From positions 23,725 through 87,724 of the forward strand of contig CAINCU010000017.1 of assembly GCA_903847155.1 (NCBI GenBank): 64,000 bases of DNA, read 5' to 3'. The DNA comes from an uncultured Gallionellaceae bacterium (GTDB taxonomy: Bacteria; Pseudomonadota; Gammaproteobacteria; Burkholderiales; Gallionellaceae). The notes under the pieces are model-generated. The model did not search any database. It worked only from the letters and a program-made list of their open reading frames with translations, and was not told the origin of the DNA. Below are positions 17,575 through 27,440 of this stretch, piece by piece (the stretch's first letter is position 1; each line of letters opens with the position of its first letter). Made by a program: the position numbers and the translations under genes.

Positions 17575-19503
17575 ATGTGTAACGGGTTGTTCGGCAACAT
17601 GAGAATGGTGTGTGCTTTGCTGGTCAGTGTGAATGCTTGCGCTTTCGCAGCAGACGATCCCATCACCGAGCAAGCCTACCTGCAAGACCTTCCTGTTGTG
17701 CTCAGTGCCTCGCGTTTGCTGCAGCCGGTTTCCGAAGCGCCGAATGCAATGACAGTGATTGATCGCGACACGATCAAAGCCTCGGGCTTCCGCAACATTC
17801 CCGATATTTTAAAACTGGTTCCGGGTATGTACGTTAGTTACTACAATGGCAATCAGGCTATCGTCTCTTATCATGGCACGACGGATCAGTACGCACGCCG
17901 TATGCAAGTACTGGTGGATGGGCGCAGTGTTTATCTGTCACCTGAGGGTGGCGTGGACTGGGAAGATATTCCGTTGCAGATGGAAGACATCGAGCGCATT
18001 GAGGTCATACGCGGACCGGCGGCGGCATCTTATGGCGGGAACTCCACACAAGGGGTAATCAGCATCGTTACGCGTGATGCGGCAGATCCGCAACAACTGA
18101 GACTGCATGCACTGTCCGGCAATAAGGGTGCCGGCGAAGCATCTGCTCATTTTTCAAGTGCGCTGAATGAGTCGCTCGATTACCGCATGAGTGCAGGGTT
18201 TCGTCAGGACAATGGCTATGATGCCAATCAGTACAGTATCGAGAATGACAGTTACTCTACTCGCCAGTTTAATCTGCGCACCAATTACCACCCGAATACA
18301 ATTGACAGTGTTGATGTGCAATTTGGATATAGCAACGGCGTGCGCGGTAACGGTTATGCGAGCAGTCCGATCAATACCCCTCACGACAAGTTTGTTACCT
18401 CTTCGTTTCAACAGCTCGACTGGAAGCGGGCGCTGGGAGAGGGTGACGAATTTAGCTTGCGTTATTACCATATTTTTTATGATTCGGAGAACAGCACTTA
18501 CACTGGAAATCCGATGCCGGGCTATTTAATCAGCGACAGCGTGACTTCATGGCGCGATCAGTTAGAGTTTCAGCATACCCTGAATACGTCGGCAAATAAC
18601 CGCGTGGTGTGGGGAGCATCGGCGCGACTGGATCACGCTTATGCGCCGAGCAAGTTTCTGATTGCGGATCAACATTTGTCGCAGCGCACGCTATTTGCGC
18701 ATGATGAGTTGCGTACGTGCACGCAATGCGTGTTGAATATCGGTGCAATGCTGGAAAACGACGGTTACGGCGAGTCATATACTTCACCTCGCGTGGCGTT
18801 CAATTATCATTTGAATGAGCACCATACCCTGCGCGTCGGCGTGTCGCGTGCCTATCGCAATCCATCTATGTTTGAAGAAAACGGTTATTACCATTTCCAG
18901 ATTGGCCCCTATCTTGTCGTTGGCCTGCAGTCCAATGGCGGTTTGCAGCCGGAGACAGTGCTGTCCCGCGAAGTGGGTTATGTCGGCATTATTCCAGAGT
19001 GGGGCACAACATTGGATGTGCGTGCCTTTCACGATCAGATTGGCAATATCATTTATGAGACCACCGGACAGATGGTCGCCAACCTTATAGATGCCGTGCA
19101 AAGCGGTCTGGAGACTTCGCTGAAACTGCGCGGAGATAAAGGCCAGTTGCTGCTGAATTATTCACATCAAACCATCACCAGCAACACGCCGGGTTATGCC
19201 GAGACAATGCCAACAAACAGCATTAGTGGCCTCTACTCGATGCCGAATATAAACGGATGGATTTTCAGTGTCGGCTATTATCAGAACGGCACACAACTGG
19301 CGATTGATCGACCGGCTTATGACCGTCAACTGCTCAGCAGAAGAACTGATTTGCGTCTGGCCAAATCGTTCAAAACACTCGATGCCAAAGAGTGCGAGTT
19401 CTCCTTCGTGGTGCAGTTGCCGCAGAATGGTTCATACACTGATTACACACAGGAGAATAAGTTTACCCGTCGTGCCTATATGACGGCGAATATGGCTTAC
19501 TAG
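17575..19503 (+). CDS. TonB-dependent outer-membrane receptor
   Basis: The 642-residue protein has a signal peptide ending near residue 25 (CAFAAD), a plug domain (VLSASRLLQPVSEAPNAMTVI, then RIEVIRGPAAASYGGNSTQGVI near residue 150) and a beta-barrel ending in YMTANMAY. The ligand is unknown. Downstream lie a periplasmic substrate-binding protein and a hybrid histidine kinase, which suggests a ligand-sensing unit rather than a simple siderophore uptake locus. An internal ATG at residue 9 is an alternative start that would give a tidier signal peptide. Confidence 0.92.
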   Translation: MCNGLFGNMRMVCALLVSVNACAFAADDPITEQAYLQDLPVVLSASRLLQPVSEAPNAMTVIDRDTIKASGFRNIPDILKLVPGMYVSYYNGNQAIVSYHGTTDQYARRMQVLVDGRSVYLSPEGGVDWEDIPLQMEDIERIEVIRGPAAASYGGNSTQGVISIVTRDAADPQQLRLHALSGNKGAGEASAHFSSALNESLDYRMSAGFRQDNGYDANQYSIENDSYSTRQFNLRTNYHPNTIDSVDVQFGYSNGVRGNGYASSPINTPHDKFVTSSFQQLDWKRALGEGDEFSLRYYHIFYDSENSTYTGNPMPGYLISDSVTSWRDQLEFQHTLNTSANNRVVWGASARLDHAYAPSKFLIADQHLSQRTLFAHDELRTCTQCVLNIGAMLENDGYGESYTSPRVAFNYHLNEHHTLRVGVSRAYRNPSMFEENGYYHFQIGPYLVVGLQSNGGLQPETVLSREVGYVGIIPEWGTTLDVRAFHDQIGNIIYETTGQMVANLIDAVQSGLETSLKLRGDKGQLLLNYSHQTITSNTPGYAETMPTNSISGLYSMPNINGWIFSVGYYQNGTQLAIDRPAYDRQLLSRRTDLRLAKSFKTLDAKECEFSFVVQLPQNGSYTDYTQENKFTRRAYMTANMAY

Positions 19504-19518
19504 TGAGGAGAGTAATAA

Positions 19519-19584
19519 ATGTGTCTGGACTTGCGTTCCGGGATTTCTATCGGTAACGCGTTGGCACGCGGTAATAGCAAGTAA
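19519..19584 (+). CDS. Possible 21-residue leader or small protein
   Basis: A strong GAGGAG site lies seven bases before an ATG opening a 21-codon frame that reads MCLDLRSGISIGNALARGNSK. It sits between the TonB receptor and the substrate-binding protein. It might be a leader peptide or chance. No codon statistics can be drawn from so short a frame. Confidence 0.3.
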   Translation: MCLDLRSGISIGNALARGNSK

Positions 19585-19658
19585 CGCTTGGTTGAAAGGG
19601 TAGTCTGAAATTGCGACTGGCTTTCCTCATCGAATGGGCTTCACTTTTTCGCCCGATA

Positions 19659-20546
19659 ATGATTGCCGCCCACCGGCTGATTTGCGGCATGGTGTTCGGT
19701 CTGTTTGCCTTGGCACTTCATGCCGAGGCCGAACCGTTGCGCGTGGACGTGGTGCTGAGCGAAGCCGGGGGAACTTACGGGGAGTTTGCCACGGCGCTGC
19801 AAAACAACACCGCCATTCGGCATGACGTGCAAATCAAACAGGTCGGCGATTCGCTTCGTGATGCCGATCTGGTGATTGCGGTCGGGATGAAATCAGCGAC
19901 CGCACTTGCCACGTCCTCGCAACCTGTATTGAACGTCCTTGTGCCGCGTGCAGGATTCGAAAGATTGCCACGGACTCTCAATCATATTTCCATTGCGATT
20001 TATATGGATCAACCGGTGGAGCGTCGGCTTGCGCTGCTGTCTTCAGTGCTGCCCGACACCAGAAACATCGGAGTCCTCTATGGCACCTCACTTCCATCTG
20101 AACTGGAAAACCTGAGGAAGCATGCGTCAGCAAAACGATTTGAGTTGCATGAGCGCTCAGTAGATCAGCAACATCCGCTGGCAGGTGCATTGTCCGATCT
20201 GCTGGAAGAGAGCGAAGTGTTGTTCGTGTTGCCGGATGCGACCATTTATAACGCGGACACCATACGCAATATCCTGCTGGAAACCTACCGCAGACAGATT
20301 CCAATGATTGGTCTTTCGCCCAGTTATGTGCGCGCCGGTGCGCTGTGCGCCGTGTACAGCACGCCGCAGCAGATCGCACAACAAGCAGCCGAGGTGGTTG
20401 AGCGTTTTTCGGTTTCCGGCAAATTACCCGCCAGCCAATATCCCCAGGAATTTGAAGTATCTGTAAACACCCAGGTCGCCCATTCACTCGGCTTGACGAT
20501 CAAAGACGCAGAACAAATGCGCGCGGAAATCAGGAGGAAACAATGA
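19659..20546 (+). CDS. ABC-type periplasmic substrate-binding protein (PF04392-like)
   Basis: I chose the ATG at 19659 because it gives a normal signal peptide (ending FALALHAEA); a TTG at 19611 would add 16 residues before it. The 295-residue protein has the two-lobe substrate-binding pattern of the ABC_sub_bind family, with segments such as LPDTRNIGVLYGTSLPSELENL and FVLPDATIYNADTI. No permease or ATPase gene is adjacent, so it may serve signalling through the kinase that overlaps its end by four bases. Confidence 0.8.
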   Translation: MIAAHRLICGMVFGLFALALHAEAEPLRVDVVLSEAGGTYGEFATALQNNTAIRHDVQIKQVGDSLRDADLVIAVGMKSATALATSSQPVLNVLVPRAGFERLPRTLNHISIAIYMDQPVERRLALLSSVLPDTRNIGVLYGTSLPSELENLRKHASAKRFELHERSVDQQHPLAGALSDLLEESEVLFVLPDATIYNADTIRNILLETYRRQIPMIGLSPSYVRAGALCAVYSTPQQIAQQAAEVVERFSVSGKLPASQYPQEFEVSVNTQVAHSLGLTIKDAEQMRAEIRRKQ

Positions 20547-22474
20547 GAAAGCATGGTATTGAACGACAGGCGCTGGCGATTGCGCTGATTCCGATTTTGA
20601 TTCTTGGCGTGTTGCTGGAAAGTTATTTTGTGTTTACCCGCATTGGCGATCTTGATCGTGCGATGTTCGAGCGTGCCAAGCTGATCGTGCATCAATTGGC
20701 TACTTCAAGCGAATATCCCGTGTTTTCGGGCAACCTGGGTTTGTTGCAGCAACAGGTGGATTTGGCCATTGCGCAACAGGATGTGAATTCGGTGATTGTG
20801 CTGGACGCGACAGGAAATTATTTGGCCGGGGCAGGCAATTCGCGCAATGGCGATGTCATCAGCCCTGTCGCTGGCGGTTGGAAAACGCTGCCGATGCAGG
20901 AAGATAACCGGATGCTGACCGTGTATCAACCCATCGTGACTTCGCAGATCGCATTGGATGATCCCAACTTCGACTCCCCAAAGGGGATGAGTAAACCATT
21001 GGGAGGGGTGATTCTGGTAGTCAGAAAAAACAGGTTGAATGCCGAGAAGCTGCAGATGCTGATGCTCAATTTGTTGCTGACTTTGCTGATTCTGGGTTTA
21101 GCCATCGTGGTCTCCATGCGTGTTTCACGGCGCATCACTTTGCCTATATTGGGAATACGTACGGCGGTGCGCAACATCGGGGAAGGACGGTTGGATACGC
21201 GCATTGGCGAAACGCAAGTGTATGAGCTGAATGAGTTGGCGCGGGGCATCAATGAAATGGCAATTCAACTGCAACAGCAGCGAGATACTTTGCAGCAACG
21301 CATCGAAGAAGCGACGCTGGAGCTTCGTGAAAAAAAGGAAGAAGCCGAAAAAGCCAATTTCGACAAGACCCGTTTTCTTGCGGCAGCCAGTCATGATTTG
21401 CGTCAACCCATGCATGCGATGGGATTATTTATGGGCGAATTACACAATCGTATCAATACGCCGGAGCAGCGCAAGATCGTGGAAAAAGTTGAGGAGTCGG
21501 TGGAGGCGATGTCGGGCTTGCTTGACTCATTACTGGATATTTCAAAACTGGATGCCGGAGTGGTGATCCCGCAGATTATGAACGTCGATATCGAGGTGAT
21601 GATGCGGCGGCTGAGGCAGGATTTTACAGGAGTTGCAAAGCGCAAAAACATTACACTGCATGTCCATAGTTTGGATGTCAGAGTGATGAGCGATCCGGTC
21701 TTGCTGGAGCGCATCCTGCTCAATCTGTTGAGCAATGCGATTCGCTACACGCCGCAGGATGGCACGGTGATGCTTGCCTGTCGCAGGCGCGGCAATGATT
21801 TGCGCATCGAAGTGCGCGATAACGGCATCGGCATTCCACTGGAAGAACAGCGGAATGTTTTTCGCGAATTTGTGCAGATGGCGAATAGCGCGCGTGACCG
21901 CAGCAAAGGCTTGGGGCTTGGGCTCGCTATTGTCGATCGATTGGCGAAGTTGTTGCATCACTCGCTGACCTTGCGTTCAGCACCGGAATGCGGTTCGACT
22001 TTTTCCGTTACTGTTCCGCGAGTGTTCGGGGTCAAAGAGCTACTGAAAGAACCCCCTGCGCATGTCGCAAATCTGCCCAAGAATGGCGAACTGGATGGCC
22101 TGCGAGTATTGGTCGTGGATGACGACCAATTAGTGCTTTCCAGCATGGGAGGGCTTCTTGAATCCTGGGGATGTCGTATTTCACTTGCGGAGAATCTTCA
22201 GGAAGTCAGGGAAAAATATGCTCAGTCACATTTCGATCTGGTTGTTTGCGATTACCGTTTGCCGGACGGAAACGGACTTGAACTTGCTGATCACTTCAGC
22301 CAGCTTTGTGATGTACCGCTCCCGTTCATTCTGGTTAGCGGCGACACGGAGTCGGAAGTATTGCATTCGGTCAATAAGCGGGGGTATCACTTGCTGCATA
22401 AGCCAGTGCGTCCGGCCAAACTGCGTTCGATGATTTCTTTTGTGCTGAAGAAGCACGACGGAAATATCCAATAA
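20543..22474 (+). CDS. Hybrid sensor histidine kinase/response regulator
   Basis: The 643-residue protein has an N-terminal membrane helix (residues 10-32), a periplasmic sensor of about 140 residues and a second helix near 175-195. A HAMP linker, a coiled coil (residues 235-275) and a HisKA domain with phospho-acceptor in AASHDLRQPMHAMG follow. The ATPase domain has NLLSNAIRYT, DNGIGIP and GLGLGLAI. The C-terminal receiver starts VLVVDDDQLVLSS and has its Asp in VVCDYRLPDGNG. No DNA-binding output is attached. Overlap with the binding-protein gene suggests that protein feeds its signal here. Confidence 0.93.
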   Translation: MRKHGIERQALAIALIPILILGVLLESYFVFTRIGDLDRAMFERAKLIVHQLATSSEYPVFSGNLGLLQQQVDLAIAQQDVNSVIVLDATGNYLAGAGNSRNGDVISPVAGGWKTLPMQEDNRMLTVYQPIVTSQIALDDPNFDSPKGMSKPLGGVILVVRKNRLNAEKLQMLMLNLLLTLLILGLAIVVSMRVSRRITLPILGIRTAVRNIGEGRLDTRIGETQVYELNELARGINEMAIQLQQQRDTLQQRIEEATLELREKKEEAEKANFDKTRFLAAASHDLRQPMHAMGLFMGELHNRINTPEQRKIVEKVEESVEAMSGLLDSLLDISKLDAGVVIPQIMNVDIEVMMRRLRQDFTGVAKRKNITLHVHSLDVRVMSDPVLLERILLNLLSNAIRYTPQDGTVMLACRRRGNDLRIEVRDNGIGIPLEEQRNVFREFVQMANSARDRSKGLGLGLAIVDRLAKLLHHSLTLRSAPECGSTFSVTVPRVFGVKELLKEPPAHVANLPKNGELDGLRVLVVDDDQLVLSSMGGLLESWGCRISLAENLQEVREKYAQSHFDLVVCDYRLPDGNGLELADHFSQLCDVPLPFILVSGDTESEVLHSVNKRGYHLLHKPVRPAKLRSMISFVLKKHDGNIQ

Positions 22475-22520
22475 ATAAGCGCCCGACTTTCAGGTAGGCG
22501 TTTTCAGATTTGATTCAGGG

Positions 22521-22748
22521 CTAATCCTTTGCTATCGGACAAGTTTGCAAGCCGAAGATGGCATAGGCCGGACAGAATCGGAAGATGCCGGTCAGCAAGG
22601 GAGCAACACCAATCCAGCCCCACATTTCGATCATGCCAGATAGAGTTAGGGCGATGAGAGCCAAGCCGATGATAATGCGTAGAATACGGTCGATACCGCA
22701 TACGTTGAGTTATATTTTCGCTTCTTGGAAGTGGTTAAAGAAACGCAT
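22521..22748 (-). pseudogene. DUF2892 (YgaP-type) membrane protein with an in-frame stop
   Basis: On the minus strand the frame from the ATG at 22748 reads MRFFNHFQEAKI, then a TAA, then in the same frame VCGIDRILRIIIGLALIAL and a normal DUF2892 ending (GIFRFCPAYAIFGLQTCP). No alternative start codon lies between the stop and the conserved region. So the gene is either broken by one nonsense mutation, or a base is in error. Intact members are small two-helix membrane proteins. A TGTGA-N6-TCACA site lies 26 bases upstream of its start. Confidence 0.7.
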
Positions 22749-22773
22749 ATATTAGGCGCAGAATGATAAGTTA

Positions 22774-22793
22774 TCTGTGAAAAAAATCACAGA
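22774..22793. promoter_or_regulatory. CRP-type operator palindrome
   Basis: TCTGTGA-AAAAAA-TCACAGA is a perfect 7-bp inverted repeat containing the exact CRP/FNR-superfamily half-sites TGTGA and TCACA spaced by six bases. It lies between the Crp/Fnr-type gene (ending 22802) and the DUF2892 start (22748), so it most likely controls the latter. Confidence 0.65.
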
Positions 22794-22801
22794 ATAGAAT
22801 G

Positions 22802-23467
22802 TCAGAGTTCGGAAAAGCGTTTAAGCGCATTTTTGTCAGTGACTTCAATCTGTTCACGTGCCAACTTCACCCAGCCTTGTTCTGAAAACCCCTTCAGCAA
22901 ACGACTGACGATTTCGCGCGCACTGCCAAGCTCGTCAGCCAACGCCTGATGCGTGGTATGCAGCGGGCTGGTTTTGACGACGAGGAGTGAGGCAAGGCGC
23001 TGATCCAGTTTCTGGAAGGCGACGGCGGAGATCAGTTGCATCAAGTCGGTGAGTCGGTCGGAGAATAGATGGAACACATAATTACGGAATGACGCATGCT
23101 TGCCAAGCAAGGCATGAAACGCGGGAGCGGGCAGCAACACCATTTCCAGCGCCTGCTCGACAATGCCGCGTGCCTGATAACGCGTGTGCCCAAGCAGACA
23201 ACTGCTGGTAAGAATGCAACTTTCACCCGGCAGCACGCGATAGAGCTGCAACTCACGCCCGTTCGGTGAAGCCTTGATGACGCGGATACTGCCGGAAAGC
23301 AGCATGGGAAAGCCTTGGCAGGGCTGGTTCTCGTCGAACACCACAGTCCCTGCTTCCAGCGGCAGCACCATCGCATTTGCCAGCAACGCATCCAACTCCA
23401 CCGCTGGCAACTCACCAAGCGTGGGATAGAGTTGAAGCAGGCGAGTGCGATGGTCGCTGGTGAGCAT
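22802..23467 (-). CDS. Crp/Fnr family transcriptional regulator
   Basis: The 221-residue protein has a cyclic-nucleotide-binding-like domain (residues 20-140), a dimerisation helix and a C-terminal winged helix. The recognition helix SAREIVSRLLKGF keeps the Arg, Glu and Arg used by E. coli CRP to read TGTGA, and has Ser where FNR has Ser. Cysteines lie at 50, 84 and 90 but no FNR-type N-terminal cluster is present. The gene starts two bases after the lysS stop. The perfect TGTGA-N6-TCACA site just downstream is a plausible target. Confidence 0.9.
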   Translation of the reverse strand: MLTSDHRTRLLQLYPTLGELPAVELDALLANAMVLPLEAGTVVFDENQPCQGFPMLLSGSIRVIKASPNGRELQLYRVLPGESCILTSSCLLGHTRYQARGIVEQALEMVLLPAPAFHALLGKHASFRNYVFHLFSDRLTDLMQLISAVAFQKLDQRLASLLVVKTSPLHTTHQALADELGSAREIVSRLLKGFSEQGWVKLAREQIEVTDKNALKRFSEL

Positions 23468-23469
23468 GG

Positions 23470-24972
23470 TTACTCGGGGCGCATGTGCGGGAACAGAATC
23501 ACATCGCGGATGTTGGCGCTGTCGGTGAGCAGCATCACCAAGCGGTCGATGCCGATACCTTGTCCGGCGGTGGGCGGCAAACCGTATTCCAGTGCGCGCA
23601 CGAAGTCGTTGTCCTTAAACATCGCTTCTTCATCGCCCGCATCTTTCGCCGCTACTTGCGCATCGAAGCGCGCTTCCTGATCTTCCGCGTCGTTCAATTC
23701 GGAGAAACCGTTGGCGATCTCGCGCCCGACGATAAATAATTCGAAGCGCTCGGTGATCTCTGGGTGCGCATCGCTGCTGCGCGCCAGCGGCGAGACTTCG
23801 ATGGGATAGTCGATGATGAAAGTCGGTTCGAACAAATGCGACTCGGCCAGCTCTTCAAACAACGAAAGTTGCAATCCGCCAACGGCATCTTTCGGGTTGT
23901 ATTTCGCTTTCAGGTCTTTCAGTTGATTGACCAGAAAGTCGCGGTTGCTCAACTGCTCATCGGTGAACTGCGGATGATATTTTTGCACTGCCTGCACCAT
24001 GGTCAAACGATGGAATGGCTTGCCCAAGTCCAACTCTTTACCTTGATACGAGATAACAGTGGTGCCCAATACTTTGGTTGCCACTTCAGCGAATAATTTC
24101 TCAGTGAAGTTCATCAGATATTTGTAATCGCGATAGGCTTCGTAGAATTCAATCATGGTGAACTCGGGGTTGTGGCGCGTGGAAACCCCTTCGTTGCGGA
24201 AGTTGCGGTTGATCTCGAATACTTTCTCGAAGCCGCCCACTACAAGGCGTTTCAGATACAACTCCGGCGCGATGCGCAGATACATCTTCATATCCAGCGC
24301 ATTGTGGTGTGTTTCAAACGGTTTGGCCGATGCACCGCCGGGAATGGGGTGCATCATCGGCGTTTCCACTTCCAGATAATCGTGACGCACAAAGAAATCG
24401 CGAATCGCCTGAATGATCCGGGTACGCGCGATGAACACTTTGCGCGAATCTTCATTGGTGATGAGGTCAAGATAGCGCTGGCGATATTTCTGTTCCTGAT
24501 CGGACAGTCCGTGAAATTTTTCCGGCAGCGGGCGGAGCGCTTTGGTCAGCAAGCGTACCTGCGTTACACGTACCGAGAGCTCGCCGGTCTTGGTCTTGAA
24601 CAGCACGCCGACCGCACCGAGGATATCGCCAAGATCGTAATGTTTGAACTCAGCGTGCGCTTCTTCGCCAACCTCGTTGTTGCTGATGAATAATTGCATG
24701 CGCCCGCTCATATCCTGAATTGTGGCGAAACTGGCCTTGCCCATCACCCGTTTCAACATCATGCGCCCGGCCACTGAAACCGGAATCTTCGCGGCTTCCA
24801 GTTCATCGTGCGACTTCTCGCCAAACTCAGCATGTAAATCGTCCGCCAGATTCTTGCGCTCGAAATCGTTGGGGAAGGCAATACCTTTGTCGCGTATCAC
24901 CTTCAGTTTGGCGCGGCGCTCGGCAATGATTTGGTTTTCGTCAACTTGGGGGAGTGTTTGTTCAGTGGTCAT
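23470..24972 (-). CDS. lysS: Lysyl-tRNA synthetase, class II
   Basis: The 500-residue enzyme charges tRNA-Lys. An N-terminal OB-fold anticodon-binding domain (residues 55-150) precedes the class II core, with motif 2 around [20 protein letters not shown] (residue 260 region) and motif 3 in [13 protein letters not shown] near the end. Length is standard. It follows prfB by 15 bases on the same strand, the conserved prfB-lysS order. Confidence 0.97.
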   Translation of the reverse strand: MTTEQTLPQVDENQIIAERRAKLKVIRDKGIAFPNDFERKNLADDLHAEFGEKSHDELEAAKIPVSVAGRMMLKRVMGKASFATIQDMSGRMQLFISNNEVGEEAHAEFKHYDLGDILGAVGVLFKTKTGELSVRVTQVRLLTKALRPLPEKFHGLSDQEQKYRQRYLDLITNEDSRKVFIARTRIIQAIRDFFVRHDYLEVETPMMHPIPGGASAKPFETHHNALDMKMYLRIAPELYLKRLVVGGFEKVFEINRNFRNEGVSTRHNPEFTMIEFYEAYRDYKYLMNFTEKLFAEVATKVLGTTVISYQGKELDLGKPFHRLTMVQAVQKYHPQFTDEQLSNRDFLVNQLKDLKAKYNPKDAVGGLQLSLFEELAESHLFEPTFIIDYPIEVSPLARSSDAHPEITERFELFIVGREIANGFSELNDAEDQEARFDAQVAAKDAGDEEAMFKDNDFVRALEYGLPPTAGQGIGIDRLVMLLTDSANIRDVILFPHMRPE

Positions 24973-24987
24973 GATAGTTCTCTAAAG

Positions 24988-26092
24988 TTAAACGCCTTGT
25001 TTCAAACTGGCTGCAATAAAGTCGTCGAGGTCGCCGTCCAGCACGCCTTGAGTGTTGCCGACTTCGTGGTTGGTACGCAAATCCTTGATGCGCGACTGGT
25101 CCAGTACGTAGCTGCGGATCTGGTGTCCCCAGCCGATGTCGGTTTTGGAATCTTCCAGCGCTTGTTGTTCGGTTTGGCGCTTGCGTAACTCAGCCTCGTA
25201 CAAACGCGATTTCAGCATGGCCATGGCTTCGGCGCGGTTGCGGTGCTGCGAACGGTCGCTTTGGCACTGCACCACGATGTTGGTCGGGATGTGGGTGATA
25301 CGCACCGCGGAATCGGTCTTGTTGATGTGCTGTCCGCCTGCGCCGGATGCGCGATAGGTATCGACACGCAGGTCGGCAGGGTTGATGTCAACCTCGATGG
25401 AATCATCCACTTCTGGATAGACGAACACGCTGGAGAATGAGGTGTGGCGGCGGTTGCCGGAGTCGAACGGCGATTTGCGCACCAGACGATGTACGCCACT
25501 TTCTGTGCGTAGATGGCCGTAAGCGTATTCGCCGGTGATCTTGATGGATGCGCCTTTGATGCCTGCTACTTCGCCGTCGGATTGTTCCAGAATCTCGACT
25601 TGGTAACCTTTGCGTTCGCAGTAGCGCAGATACATGCGCAACAGCATGGAACCCCAGTCCTGCGCTTCAGTGCCGCCGGAGCCGGCTTGGATGTCGAGGA
25701 AGCAATTATTGGCATCGAGTTGGCCGGAGAACATGCGGCGGAATTCCATGTCCGCCACCAGTTTTTCGGTTTGCGCTATGTCGTCGGCGATACTGTGCAG
25801 GCTTTCGTCGTCATTCTCTGCCAGCGCCATTTCCAGCAGTTCGCCCGCATCGCTGAGGGATTGTTCGACTTGTTGCAAATTGAGTACGACACCTTCCAGC
25901 ATCTTGCGTTCGCGTCCCAGTTCCTGCGAGCGTTTGCTGTCCTGCCAGATGGCGGGGTCTTCGGCTAATACGACGACTTCGGCGAGGCGTTCCTGCTTGC
26001 CATCGTAGTCAAAGATACCTCCGAAGTTCGCCGTAGCGGGTGCGCAGGTCCTGGATTTTATTGGTGAGTGCGTTGAGTTGTTCGGCTTCCAT
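24988..26092 (-). CDS. prfB: Peptide chain release factor 2, programmed +1 frameshift
   Basis: The gene starts at the ATG at 26092 ([17 protein letters not shown]) and meets an in-frame TGA at 26011-26009 after about 27 codons. The sequence there is CGGAGGTATCTTTGAC: the conserved Shine-Dalgarno-like GGAGG and the slippery CTT TGA C of prfB. Shifting +1 continues as [13 protein letters not shown] and gives a protein of about 367 residues with the RF2 GGQ motif ([15 protein letters not shown]). Frameshifting lets RF2 control its own level, because low RF2 makes the TGA pause longer. Confidence 0.96.
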
Positions 26093-26165
26093 TTTTATGT
26101 GTTCTACCGCAGTTCGGAAAGGCCGCGATTATACACGCCCCGCGTGTATCGAATGAGGCGAAGAC

Positions 26166-27428
26166 CTACAGCAACAGCAGGCCGAGCGTGACACCCGCCG
26201 CGATGGCGATGAAGCCCACAGCAAGGTGTTTGGCGAGTGCCAAGCCGCCGATGGAGGCGGCCATGCCGAATTTGAACATCATGTTGGAGAGGAAGGCGAG
26301 GGAGATGGAAGTGACGGCTTGAGCGCTGCTCAATTTGTCCATGTTGAACAGGCGCAGGCTGGAGAGTGTGATGGCATCCACGTCGGTGAGGCCGGAAACG
26401 ATCGCAACGATATACAGGCCGCCGCTTCCCGCTACATCGGAAAGCCATGCCGCGCAGAACAGCACTACCACGAACAGCAGGCCGAAGGTGAGCGCGGAGT
26501 GGATCTCGGTCGGATTGGAGGTTTCCGGCATGGGTAATTCGCCCTCGTTTTTTAAACGTTTCCAGTTGAACAGGGTGGCGCTTATTCCAAACAGCAGGCC
26601 CAAACCCATCACCGGCGCGAGTTGCTTGAGGATGTTGGAGGACACGATGCCGCTGACCACCATGAGCCGGACCATCACAACTTGACTGGCGATCAGAATC
26701 ACCACTGCCGACAGCCGCAACATGTTGTCGTTGAGTTTGCTGTGCTTGGCATAGACCATGGTTGTCGCCGTGCTGGAAACCAGTCCGCCCAGAAAGCCCA
26801 GCAATGGCGCGCCATAACGCTGCCCAGTCCAGCGCAAGGCGACGTAGCCCGCCAAACTCAGGCCGGAGATCAGCACCACCATCATCCATGCCTGGTAAGG
26901 ATTGAACGCACCATAAGGGCCGTAGTTCTGGTCGGGCAGGATGGGCAGGATGACGAAACTGAGCACCGAGAATTGCAGGATGGAAACCAGGTCGCGGCGC
27001 GTGAGGCGTTGGGTCATGCCTTGTAATTCGGGTTTGAAATAGAGCAGGGTGGTGGTGGCGATGGACAGCATCACTGCTAGTTTGGAATAGCCGAACCACA
27101 CCAGTACGCCGAGTGCATAGCAGATGAGCAGGGCTGTGACGGTGGTGGTGCCGGGGTCGTTGTTCTCGGTGGGGTTGTTGATGTAAGCCGCGACGATCAT
27201 GGCGGCGACAGCGAGCAATCCGGCGATCAACAGCCACGGTGTTGCACTCTTGTCAGCGAGCAAGGCGATGAGCGTGCCGAATACAGCAACCAGTGCGAAG
27301 GTGCGCAGTCCGGCTTTGGCGGAAGGATTGCGCTCACGCTCCAAACCGATTAGCAGGCCAATGGCGAGACTGGTCAAAAATTGCGGAAGCGCCTCAATGC
27401 CATTGCTTTGCAATAGAGCAGATTCCAT
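26166..27428 (-). CDS. MgtC/DUF4010 family membrane protein
   Basis: The 420-residue protein has about twelve hydrophobic segments. The N-terminal LLIGLERERN with later LRTFALVAVFGTL fits the MgtC/SapB domain, and the rest fits DUF4010. Such proteins are suspected of transport or magnesium-related roles, but the substrate is not established. It sits between prfB and recJ on the same strand, 12 bases after recJ. Confidence 0.85.
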   Translation of the reverse strand: MESALLQSNGIEALPQFLTSLAIGLLIGLERERNPSAKAGLRTFALVAVFGTLIALLADKSATPWLLIAGLLAVAAMIVAAYINNPTENNDPGTTTVTALLICYALGVLVWFGYSKLAVMLSIATTTLLYFKPELQGMTQRLTRRDLVSILQFSVLSFVILPILPDQNYGPYGAFNPYQAWMMVVLISGLSLAGYVALRWTGQRYGAPLLGFLGGLVSSTATTMVYAKHSKLNDNMLRLSAVVILIASQVVMVRLMVVSGIVSSNILKQLAPVMGLGLLFGISATLFNWKRLKNEGELPMPETSNPTEIHSALTFGLLFVVVLFCAAWLSDVAGSGGLYIVAIVSGLTDVDAITLSSLRLFNMDKLSSAQAVTSISLAFLSNMMFKFGMAASIGGLALAKHLAVGFIAIAAGVTLGLLLL

Positions 27429-27440
27429 AGTCTCAACCTC

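Noticed and set aside
23470..24972. Plus-strand frames over lysS and prfB as genes
   Set aside because: They are antisense shadows; the minus strand carries complete, conserved housekeeping proteins.
26104..27237. Second long minus-strand frame inside the MgtC/DUF4010 gene
   Set aside because: Low-complexity His/Arg-rich shadow of the real membrane-protein gene in another frame.
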